DNA of 64,000 nt from positions 733,403 through 797,402 of the forward strand of contig NW_003314327.1 of assembly GCF_000143415.4 (NCBI RefSeq), written 5' to 3'. The notes below the pieces were generated by a model that made no database searches, was not told where the DNA came from, and worked only from the letters and a program-made list of their open reading frames with translations. The number at the start of each line of letters is the position of its first letter. Position 1 is the stretch's first letter. Shown in pieces: positions 24,504 through 34,992 of the stretch. Source of the DNA: Selaginella moellendorffii. Taxonomy: Eukaryota; Streptophyta; Lycopodiopsida; Selaginellales; Selaginellaceae. The position numbers were made by a program, and so were the translations under genes.

Positions 24504-25426
24504 TGTAGCGCACCTGAATTTGGAGCCGAACTCCAAGCCCGTTGCGCTACTAAACGAGGGTCCGGTACAATCCCACGAGCACCAGCTCCTCGTATCCAGC
24601 ACCTGCACGCAAAATGGTGTCAGACGGAGTCTGGCACAATTTTGGCATACCGGTGGCCTAACGTGAGGAGGAGGGTACTCCACCGACTAGAGCAGCGTGG
24701 AGCTTGGGCTTAGACCCAAGCCGGACGCAGAACAAGGAGCGACACAACCCAGCGGGAGCCAAACTAATGTCTCAGGTGGTCAGACATGCATTCCAACCAC
24801 TATCCCTACTATACATTTGGAACCCCCCACAGCCCCCCCCCCCCCCTTGAGGGACACACGCTTTGGGCTTTCACCCCAAGCCTCCCTTAGTACCAGGAGT
24901 TAGTCTCTGGGACAAGTTCGAAACTTACTAAATATGGAATGTCCTTAGATTGCGAATTTGGACACGGGACGAACACCATTGTGTTCAGGCCGATCTCTAC
25001 ATTCCGTAGATATGCCAAATGAGCTAATCTAGACACCTTCCATAAATAGTATTCGGGACCGAAATGAGACCAACACAATGGGCGTGATAGCGAGGGTGTT
25101 TGGCAGACACGGTAAGCTATCATCCGGCAATATTGAGGGACTAGTCTCAATACGCGAGGGTTCTTGCCAAACCAGTGCAAGACAGAGCAAAAGAGAACTA
25201 AAAAGCCGGGCCAAGTATGCTTGGCAAAATAGACACTTAGGAATTTCGTCCTTATGCTCATCCGGCCAAGTACAGATGCTAAGTCCAGTTTACTAACACT
25301 TGGACAAGAGGGGCCAATAAAGGGAACCAGCAGTACCAACCTCCTGCCGTCATGGCAGTAAGGAAAGAGTGCCCGTAAGGACTGGTCGACAAGTATCTTT
25401 CGATACCCGAAGTCACATTCGCGACA
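24504..25426 (-). repeat. 5' LTR of the chromovirus
   Basis: 923 bp, the pair of 18066-18987. The minus-strand transcript would start within it and read into the primer site at 24503. Confidence 0.95.
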
Positions 25427-25431
25427 CTAGC

Positions 25432-28259
25432 AACCAAGCTAACCAAAGTCGAAGATACTTTAGTTAGTATCCAAGATCAATTCTTCAATAATACTCAGCT
25501 ACAGATAACACTTCATCAATGAGTGATTCACCACATCCAAGACTCAATGAAATTCAACACCACAGACTAAACGTAACCAAATGATATCGATAAAGGTAGA
25601 ATCGATATGATAACATAGAAAACCCATATAAGTCTAACAACATGATCCTCCGCAACACCATCCGGCAAAGTAAACCCATCACTGCTAAATCATCATCGAG
25701 TGAAGCAAGTGTCACAGTCTTTGATGAAGTCTACAAGCAATCACTAGTCGCAAAACAACCAACAATCACTCTTCAACTTGCTTTCACAAGGCCCAAACAC
25801 TAAACTCATGCCATTAAGTCATATATTTGTCCAATATGAATGTAATACCTCATGGACAAGATAAAGATTCATAGACAAGCATAAACTAAATGACCACTTG
25901 AATCTAACTCAACCGCAATAAGCTCACCAATGCATTTAGCCACTAGCTCTGAGCATGCCTTGAAGAGGCTAGCTATGTGTGATTAACACTTAGTCAGAAC
26001 TAAAGTGAAGACCACGAGATGGACTCCTATCGGTACACAACTTCCACTTTGACAAGGTATAATATAGGTACTAACATCTCAACCTCAAACAACTAAGTTG
26101 AACATCACCATCCTTAGCCAAGGCGCAAAACCACCAAGACCAAATCAAGATCAGTGAGAGCTCATTACTCTTATAGAGTCTAACGAAATGCAAGGTGCAA
26201 CCTACCACCAAGCTGAACACTATAGAAGAAAGGCACAAGGGTCACCTTTCTAGAAAAATGCAATGGCCACCTTTCTACACCAACTCCAGACTCTATCCAA
26301 CTCAATTGCCTTAGCCCCAAAAGTCAGCATCCCTTTCAGGCCGCATCATACAAACTATCTACTAGAATCTAAGCCAATTGAAGTCAACTCCAACCCCTTC
26401 ACTAGTTTGTACTAGCTTTATGAAAACATAATGGTTTTTGAGCAAAGTGATCAATAGATCAGCCATTGAAAAAGTCTAAGAAAATTTGTGGAAAATTTCC
26501 ATCTTAGAGAAAGAATGACTCTTAGTCTAGGACTGTAAACTTTCAAGACTCAACCAACTTCCTCCTACTAACAACTTCACATAAGTTCATTTTAACACAA
26601 TATCTCATGACCCATAGTATGCTTAAGTCTCGAACATCTTTTTTTGCCCATACTTCTGACATCTAACACTGACATCCGCAAAATGCAAAATGAACATCCA
26701 AGGTTTGATCACGAAGACCATATCTTTGGACATTCATAATGCACTAACACTCTTCTTCAACCACCTTCAAGATCCAATGTGAAGCCAAAACACTAACAAG
26801 AAAAATGACATAGAAAATCAAGTTAAGGAAAATTCCTCATCACTTGAACAATAATGCCACTTCCACTAACACAAGTGCTAGCGATGTCAATACCTCAATT
26901 ACACACTTTCTCCATAGAATAATTTACTCCAAGTGTTAACAGATCAACCGACAAGCCATAGCAAGTGAATGCTACAACCCTTTTCCAACACCTCAATGGG
27001 CAAACTTAAGGAACAAACTTAAGCTTAGCATAATGAACCATCATCGAGAATCCAGTCAAAGCTACTACAATGCTACTTTATGCAAGTAGACTAGCTTCAC
27101 CATTAACCACTTTGGGGTTGATCATCGTTTAACAAAGCAACTTCGTAAACATATCGCTCATTATCACATGGATATGATATAAGTATCACAATGACTTGGT
27201 CATCAATTGAGCAACACCACGAGCAACACCCATGTCATTACTTCAAAGGTTTATGTGACTATCAAGTGCCAACTCGATCGACAAAATGCAACATAAATGC
27301 CACACTCCACTAATAGAGATTTACAACACTGAACACCACTAACTTTTGTTCACAACATGGACAAGCTCAAGCCACTCTCTATCCGACTAAACTCAACACT
27401 AATCTAACACCAAGTTACTCAAGGAGCAATAGCAAAGTTCCCTAGAAAAGAATTGAGCATTGCAACCCAAGTCTTCAATAGCAAACCTAGACAAAATGGT
27501 ATAGCGCTTCACCACTATCCATCCCTTGGCTCACCATTTGCAAGACCATCATTTTCCATATGCACCAAGATAGGCAATCTTTATTGCATAATGTGACCAC
27601 GAGCAATAAGTTATACCTTGCTGCGAATCATCTCTCCAAGAAGAGAAAATGATTTACATGTTTGATCCTTCGTCCTTGACGACTTTCTTTTCGGTCTCAT
27701 TTTTTACTAAACCTCAAGCTTGCGTTCGCACTGCCTTCAGTCCAATCCAAGAAAAGTTTATGAGAGAGCATGACAATGATTATTTGAATCAATAGACTCA
27801 TCCCTACAGTCTTAGTTAATCCACTTGTAATCATGCCTAGGAAGGATCCACTAGTGCTGTGCTAAATAGCTACGGACTAGCATATTTACCACTCATAGCA
27901 AACCCAGGGAAAGTTTACTTTCACCCTTGGTACATGGAACAACTCATAGAACCACCGATAGGCTAACATTAATCCTGCCAACTCAAAGTGTATCCTCGAG
28001 TTACTAATGCGCCTCACTCACGAGTCCAAGCTCAAACTCGTGCGAACAGAACAACTCAATCCCTCTTGTGAGCCCAAGCTCAAGCTCACAGAATATGGTA
28101 CAACAAGGGAACCAAATCCATACTCAAGGAACGAATGTGAAGCCTTTGCACCAAACATGTACCCACTTGAATCATCATTTTCATCTCTGTGTATGCAATG
28201 AGACTAGTTGCCCAATCTCATTGTATAGTACTCGCTGAGACGTATCCTCTGATGCCAAA
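25432..28259. other. Internal non-coding part of the outer element, continued
   Basis: A- and C-rich on the plus strand like 16400-18060, with short frames only and no recognisable domain. It ends at the primer-site complement ctctgatgccaaa beside the 5' LTR. Confidence 0.7.
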
Positions 28260-29357
28260 TGTAGCGCATGTGGTTTTTACATTTTATCCTATAGTGATTT
28301 ACCATAGGATAAAACCACGAAGCGGAACCTAAACCCTCTTTATGCCACGTGACACATGCCAAGTGTCATATACCACGTGTCCAAAGGACAGTGGTGCAGA
28401 ACCCGAGGTTCAAGGCCTTGGGCCACTGAACAAAGGAACGGTGCCAAACTCCCAAGCATGGAGCCAAGGATGATGGAACCAAACCATGGAGCAACTCCCA
28501 AGCATACAGCCCAAGGAGCGAAGGGACAGGAGGCCAGAGCGACTTGGAACAGTCCTAGAGCAACTAGCATCCCATTGCCAGGACTAGCACTCAAAACGGA
28601 GCCAAACAGAGTCTGGTGCTATTTCGGCATACTGGTGGCCTAACGCAAGGACATGGGTATTCCATCAGCTAGCATGGAATGGAACTTGGGCTTAGACCCA
28701 AGCCAGACGCAGAATAAGGACAAGCACGCAAGCAAGAGCTATATTATGCCTCAGGTTGGTCAGCCATGCCCGACCTACCCACTATCCCTACTATACATTT
28801 GGAACCCCCCACAGCCCCCCCCCCCCCCCCCCCCCACCTTGAGGAACACATGCTTTGGGCTTTCACCCCAAGCCTCCTTTAGTATCAGGAGTTAGTCTCT
28901 GGGACAAGCTCGAAACTTACTAAATATGGAATGTCCCTAGATTGCGAATTTGGACACGGAACGAACACCATTGTGTTTAGAACAATCTCTACATTCCGTA
29001 GATATGCACAAAGGGCATGATAGCGAGGGTGTTTGGCAGACACAGTAAACTATCATCCAACGATATTGAGGGACTAGTCTCAATACACGAGGGTTCTTGT
29101 CAAGCCAGTGCAAGACAGAGCAAAAGAGAACTAAAAGCTAGGCCAAGTATGTTTGGCTAAATAGACACTTAGGAATTCCGTCCTTATGCTCATCCGGCTA
29201 AGTACAGATGCAAAATCCAGTTTACTAACACTTGAACAAAAGGGACTGATAAAGGGTCTAGCAATATCGACCTCTTGCCATCGTGCCAGTAAGGTAAGAG
29301 TGTCCGTAAGGACTAGCCGACAGGTAACTTTCGATACCCGAAATCACATTCGCGACA
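28260..29357 (-). repeat. 5' LTR of the outer element
   Basis: 1098 bp with a poly-C run at about 28817-28836. It is followed by the target duplication cttag. Confidence 0.85.
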
Positions 29358-29362
29358 CTTAG

Positions 29363-29870
29363 TCACTAAGCAAAAGGACTATTCCTTTTCCTTTCCATAA
29401 TCTGTGACTTTGGGATGACATTTCGGAACACCATAACCCTATAAGAGCTTTGTGGTACTCTCCCCACCTTCTCCCTTTGAGTGTCCTAGCCATGTTGATA
29501 GAGCAAGGTTCTGATAAACCATGCTAAGTAACTAAGTAGATAGTGCCACCCACACTTGGATTGGGAGCATCGACCATTCGATCCCCCTAGGGAGCTAAAA
29601 CCAGATCTTGAACACTTCACCAAGCTACATAATTTGTCTGTCTTCATTCACTTTATCTTGGGACTCTTTAGTGGTTATATCGTCATCCACCAAGTGGGTG
29701 TAGCCTTCCTAGGTCACACTAGCCTTTTCTTGGCTAAATTGGTTCTACTGGAGTCCAAACCTTACACTCTCTCTACTATACTTTTGGAACCCTTTGCAGC
29801 CCCCCACGATCGCTTTGGGTTTTCACCCACAACTTGTATTAGTATTCAAACTAGGGAGTTCAAAGTTAGG
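29363..29870 (-). repeat. Rest of the LARD-1 LTR beyond the inserted element
   Basis: The sequence continues the LTR broken at 14798. It matches LARD-2 LTR 33950-34410, for example ggattgggagcatcgacc and cgctttgggttttcaccc. Homology fades at about 29870. Confidence 0.75.
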
Positions 29871-32190
29871 AGTGGCAATATGCTTCATTGGTTTGAAGGG
29901 GCACAAAGTCTGACTATAGGCCTAGTATAGAGATGCATTAGATGTCAAGGACAATATAGTTGGGGTATGTGAGTCATGTGGGACAAGATAGGTGTTGAAG
30001 TTGGTATGTCTATTTAGGAGGTTATGGGCCATGAGCATTGGGCGGTATAGTGAGCGATAGGAGTATTGGCATTTTGGGAGGCATGCAATCACTATCACTT
30101 TGACGGACAACAAGTGAAGATTTCAGCTATTGTGGCTATGTGGTAGAAATTTACTTTGGCAATTGTGCACCTTCACTATGCCATTCTGAAGGAATGAGTG
30201 AAACCTAAGTGGCTTGGAGAATGGTGAAGCTAGTGGCTCTTGTATTTTAGTAAGATGGTCGACAACAAGGTTCGCTACATGGAGGGCATTTGGACATTGA
30301 CATGATCCACAAGAAACATCCATGTCCACTTTTACTTCAGAACTAGATCCATGTGAAATATGAGAAGAGTAGCTTAAAGGGTAGTAAGCCAGATTTTTGT
30401 ATTAGCCTCCTTGAGATATTGAAAAATATACATACAAGTTCACTAAAATAAGACTTTGCATATGAGGAATGATAGTGCAAGTGTCTTGGTAGACATGGTA
30501 AGTTATTATTTAGTGAATACTGAGGGAATATACTCAATATCATAGGGGTTTTTAACATTAACAAGTATAAGTTAACAACATGAGTTTCTCATCACTATGT
30601 CAAGTATGTTTAATTGATAATTTAGAATTTCCTTCCTTAGTGCCTTTCTAGTCTAAGTGCAAATGAATGACTCAACTAGCTTGGGTGGAAATTATTAAAG
30701 GGTATAACAATACCAACCTCCTGCCATTGTTGTAGTAAAAGAAGAATTTCTAAAAAGACTTTAATACTTCACAACACACTTTATCTGCCTAATATTACAG
30801 CATTTGGTTTATCTAAAGAGATCTTTGCCTAGTGGAATGATTGTTGTGAGCTTTGGTATAATATTCAATAGGCCAATATTCTAGAAATTATGCACAATTG
30901 AAGCACTTTGTACAAAGGGATTAAGAATAAATTATACCACTTATAGATCTATCGGTGCTTCCTCTTAATCATTAATAAGAAAACCTTAAATTGCCTTTGA
31001 TCCTTTTAAGAGGAGGGGACCATGTGAAGTTTAAGTGATAATATATATTGTTATTATAATGGGATTTTAATAACCATCAAATTGATTTAAATTCAGACCA
31101 CTCACTCTTGTATATAAGTTAGGGATTTTGGGCTAATTGAATATATACATTTTTGTATTCTATGCACTTACATACCTTTAAATGTGGTATTTAAAATAAT
31201 TTTAATCAATTAATCCCTCCCTGATTGGATCATGTTAGCTTATATAGAAGGTGTTGGAGGGAGTGTTCTAATCTTTTGACAAACTGGAAGACAAAACTAG
31301 AAGACTATAGCATTGTCTCATAGAGTATAATGATTTTACATTCACATATATTATATAGTGGAGTAGAGTTTTATGTAGTGCTCATGGATGCAAATGCCTT
31401 TGTGACAGAAACTCTAGACTAGTCTCTCATTGTTAGAAATATTATGCAATTCCTACTGAGATTGCTCGAATTCTTTGTTCAAGAGTTATGTGTGTCAAGA
31501 GTGTTATCCAAGGACTATATTATAAACATTAAGCAAGGAACTGGAAAGTAGAGGCCAAAGTCTAAGTACAATTTTCCCATCATATCTCTTGATCCTATTT
31601 GGAGGAGTGAGAGAAAACTAAAAACCCTAGCTCTCTTATATCTGGATATTTTAAGTATATTCTTTATACTCTAATCATTTTGAACTTCTACATTAATACA
31701 CATCCCAGGTCTAGGCATATTTAAATTTTAAGTTGAGGTCTAGAAGGGGATCAAGTTTAATAGTGAAGCAACATTAACACCATTGGAACTCCATTCTTGG
31801 GAACTAGAGTCCTAGCAACTATGGAGTTGTGATGATAATCAGGTGATGGAATCATTGCAATAAGGAGGCCACAATAATCTTGGCTTGGACTTGAGAGTAA
31901 GCCCGACCATGCAAGCCTGCCCACTATACAAGAATGGCATGAAAGCCATGTGAGCTGCCAAGCTCCTATGCAAAGCACTTGGGATTAAACTCATTTGCGT
32001 CCTCTCCCCACATTTTGGCACTATATTGCATCATGGTATTGTGCACGGATACTAGTATGAAGAGGTGGTTGACATAGCAATCTTTGAGTGCTACTTGATG
32101 AATGATTGGGAACACAGGATGGAGTTGCAACATTTCCATGATATCATCTCAACCTGCTTGGAAGACCATGAGAAAACTATAGAAAGCATA
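29871..32190. other. Old repeat debris
   Basis: About 30460-30790 is a strongly diverged copy of the chromovirus-type LTR (compare 18640-18930: gtcttggtagacatggtaag, and aataccaacctcctgcc at the end). At 31250-31270 ggtgttggagggagtgttc resembles a Copia polypurine tract plus LTR start. The rest is AT-rich with no gene that I can support. Confidence 0.45.
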
Positions 32191-32300
32191 CTAGCTTGAA
32201 CTTTTCTAGCACTTTGGCAATGAGCTCCAAGACTTCCACTCAAGCCTTCTCCTGCTATTCTGGATTCACAGCCAGAAGCAGCATAACCCACAAGTACAAC
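32190..32300 (-). pseudogene. Second cytochrome P450 fragment
   Basis: The minus strand matches 385-505 base by base with scattered changes (cattctggattcac / tattctggattcac; ccaaaacttccactc / ccaagacttccactc). It covers only the PEWQEKAR-like segment after the I-helix and is out of frame. It is either a duplicate carried with a repeat or an independent relic. Confidence 0.55.
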
Positions 32301-32499
32301 AAAGTGAGTGAGACATGCCTAGTTGTATAGAAGGTTTTATGATATTAAGCTTGTCATAAGTTGTTGTCAAGCATCACACACTCTTGTAAGCAAGGTTGAT
32401 CCCGATCATTATGAATGGCAACTGCCTGACTAATTGATTGTGGTTATTAATCAGCCGTGAAAGTGTTAAATGGCTGACTGGTTCTTTTTTTTATTTAAA

Positions 32500-33393
32500 A
32501 AAACATTTTTAGTAAAAGAAAACTAATAAATTTTTTTAAAAAACCAAAACATTAGAAATCAATTACTATTCATTTTCTTCAACAATTTTTAACAACTTCC
32601 TCAACATCTCCAACATCTTCCTCAACAATCCTTACATTCTCATTTGGAAGATCTTCTTTAACTTCCATCTCTAAATCTTTTATACCAATAAATTTAAACT
32701 TAGTTTGCATCTCTACAATCTTCATCCATTATAGTTCTATTGTAATTGTATTAAGATTAATCTCTAAAAATTTCATTCCTTCAATTTCAACACGATCCAC
32801 CACTCTAGTGTTATAACTTCTTCAAGTTCTCGAGAAGCAAGTGATTCCATTATTTGATTTGGATCAAGTTTCAATTACTTCAATTTTGCTTATATGAAGA
32901 AGAATACATTCCTTGTCTCAACACATGAAGTGCAAACTTCCTCAACTCGGGTATCTCATACCTATAGAACTCCCATCAAAACATTGGGAATTTCTTTTTT
33001 GCTTTGCACTTTAGCAAATCCTGATTAATAGCTATTCTAATTCCTCGTCAAAACATATTGAATTATTTATCCAACTTCTCTTTCAGCTAAGTGTCCCTAT
33101 AGCAATAGAGCTATGCATCATAAACCATTGAGCTTTTTGTCTACATTAGTTTTGAACCAAGACACACTTAGTTATATCAATTTTATCTACATCAAACTTG
33201 TTATTTTGAACTATAAGCTCTAATCCTTTAATCATACAATATATTGCTTCATAGATTAAATTTGTTGTTGCACCTTTGTGATTGGCAAGACATAACACCT
33301 TCAAAATAGGAGCTATTATAATCAATAAAGTAGAAACATTCTTCTAAAATTCATCATTAAAAATTATTGTGCAAACATCTTTGGCATCCTTTT
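32500..33393 (-). pseudogene. hAT transposase remnant, C-terminal half
   Basis: The minus strand from 33390 reads DAKDVCTIIFND, then NVSTLLIIIAPILKVLCLAN and IYEAIYCMIKG, typical of the middle of hAT transposases. Near 32960-32890 LRKFALHVLRQGMYSSSYKQ corresponds to the C-terminal dimerisation region. An acidic tail (ENVRIVEEDVGDVEEV) lies near 32640-32570. Many stops and shifts are present. LARD-2 was inserted at 33394 and separates this part from 40044-41160. Confidence 0.65.
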
Positions 33394-34992
33394 GTAAGTG
33401 AATAATTTTTCCATTTTACTTTAATCACTTAACCACACCTCTAACCACTTGGAGGAGTCTCACTCACAACATCCATAAATCCTATTTCGGACTTAGGTTT
33501 GCTAGCCCCGAGAATGGCATCCCCGCCACTCAACCTTTGCACTTGGTCCAAGTGCTCCACGTGTCCGATCCCATGACTAACATCCCAAGATACCATTGAC
33601 ATATCAGCCTGTTACGCTAAGGCCATGCCCCTTCACCTTAGTCACACTGATGGTCTAACACCACCTGCATCATAGTCCTGTCTCTCAAAGACTAGACCAT
33701 CCATCCATGAGTGATCATCCCAGATCCACTCCTTAGCATCCTTAAGATGCCCGTAGACATAGGGAATAGCCTTCCCTAATATCCCTTTTCCAATCCCCAT
33801 CAAGTCCCTTTCTGTCCATAGCCGTGTTCACCAACACTACCACTACATCAAGGCCCACAAGCCCGACCATTAAGTCCCATGGTCCTCTGGGACTTCCTCT
33901 TCACATGACCCTATCCTTGGTCTTTACACTGGAGGACTGCTCCTCTTCCTTTTCACAGTCTAGGACTTTGGGGCAACATTTTGGAACATTGTGGCCTTAC
34001 GTGAGCTTTGTAGGTATTTTCCCCGCCTTCTGCCTTTGGGTGCTCTAGCCATGGGCTTAGAGTGAGGTTTTGTTGAGCCACACCAGGTATCCAAGTAGGT
34101 AGTGCCATCCACACTTACACTGGGAGCATCGACCATTCGATCTCCCAGAGGAACTAAAGTTGGCTCTTGAACACTTCACCAAGCTACCCCACTTGTCGGT
34201 CCATATTCACTCTAGTCTTGGAATTCCCAATGGTCAGCTCATCACCTAACACCTAGGTACAGCCTTCCTGGGCCAAACTAGCCTTTCCTAGCCAAACTGG
34301 CTCCACTAGGCTCTAATCTCCACACTCTACCTAGTATAATTTTGGAACCCCCTGCAGCCCCCCCCTAGGGGACGATCGCTTTAGGCTTTCACCCAACAGC
34401 TTATATTAGTATTCGGACTCGGACTTGGACTCGAACTCGAACTCGGACTCAGTCTCAATCCCGGTTTTAGACTCGGACTCGGCCTCGGTCTTGGTCTTGG
34501 TCTCAGTCTTGGTCTCGGTCTCGGTTCCATCTCGGATTCCATCTCAGACTCCATCTTGGGTCCATCTCGGACTCCATCTCGGGTCCATCTCGGACTCCAT
34601 CTTGGACTCCATCTCGGACTCCATCTCGAACTCCATCTCGGACTCCATCTCAGGTTCATCTCGGACTCCATCTCGGGTCCATCTCGAACTCCATCTCGGA
34701 CTCCATCTCAAACTCCATCTCAAACTCCATCTCAGACTCCATCTCGGGTCCATCTTGGGTCCATCTCGGGCTCCATCTCAGGTCCTTTTGTGTCCCTTTT
34801 CTAGAGACTCACTTATCGCTCATTTTGTCCTTGTTCCTCGAGCATTTCGTTGGGAGTTCCCCTCCCGCTCTTGACCTTTCAAGTTGGAGCTTTTGGCCCA
34901 AACGTGTTACACTTGTTTGGCTTTCGCTTCGGCCACTACCATATAGCACCCTTCCGGCTCCACTTTGGGGCTTAAGGATTTTGTGTTTCACA
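33394..34992 (-). repeat. 3' LTR of LARD-2
   Basis: 1599 bp. It contains the minisatellite at 34415-34790 that is nearly absent in the partner LTR, where sequence jumps from ggtcagctca straight to aactccatctcgg at about 39780. Confidence 0.8.
34415..34790. repeat. Minisatellite in the LARD-2 LTR
   Basis: A hexamer-like part (ggactcggactcg..) at 34415-34520 passes into a roughly 12-bp unit, ggactccatctc, with variants (ggtccatctcgg, aactccatct). It keeps both strands open over long stretches, giving artefact peptides such as HLGLHLGLHL. Confidence 0.85.

Larger units (their letters stand above)
18066..25426 (-). mobile_element. Chromodomain-containing Gypsy LTR retrotransposon, recent insertion
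   Basis: This 7361-bp element is flanked by the 5-bp duplication ctagc (18061-18065 and 25427-25431). Its LTRs (18066-18987, 24504-25426) differ by eight substitutions that I can count, all transitions, plus a poly-C length change, about 0.9%, so insertion is recent. Primer site: ctctgataccaaa at 24491-24503 is the complement of TTTGGTATCAGAG. A polypurine tract is the complement of ctctccccccctt after 18987. Domain order gag, zinc knuckle, protease, RT, RNase H, integrase, chromodomain marks it as a chromovirus (Metaviridae). Two in-frame stops make this copy non-functional as read. Confidence 0.95.
14799..29357 (-). mobile_element. Outer non-autonomous LTR retrotransposon
   Basis: LTRs at 14799-15938 and 28260-29357 both run TGTAGCGCA...GCGACA on the plus strand, flanked by the 5-bp target duplication cttag (14794-14798 and 29358-29362). 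The plus-strand bases next to the right LTR (ctctgatgccaaa, 28247-28259) are the complement of an initiator-Met-type primer site, so the element reads on the minus strand with its 5' LTR at the right. The bases after the left LTR (ctctccccccct) are the complement of a polypurine tract. Without the nested chromovirus its internal part is about 5 kb and has no gag or pol. It landed inside the LTR of LARD-1. Its LTR and 3' leader resemble those of the nested Gypsy element, which could have supplied its enzymes. Confidence 0.85.
4803..29870 (-). mobile_element. LARD-1: old non-coding LTR element, interrupted by two insertions
   Basis: Segments 4803-6537, 11627-14271 and then LTR sequence 14272-14798 plus 29363 to about 29870 align in order and orientation with LARD-2 (about 35413-38931 and its LTR). 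Shared landmarks include the phrase around 5530/36190 (ccccacacttgg) and 14290/38945 (gtgactaa..tttttc). A degraded primer site (plus strand taataccaag, 14261-14270) lies next to the LTR start, giving minus orientation. The element is split by the TIR transposon (6538-11624) and, inside its LTR, by the LTR element 14799-29357. Its other LTR is missing on the left. A block of about 800 bp (about 13325-14140) is absent from LARD-2. No retroviral-type protein domains are present, and it is more AT-rich and diverged than LARD-2, so it is older. Confidence 0.7.

Noticed and set aside
34425-34874. Open frames of 96-149 codons on both strands
   Set aside because: They are by-products of the 12-bp minisatellite in the LARD-2 LTR; both strands are open because the repeat lacks stops.
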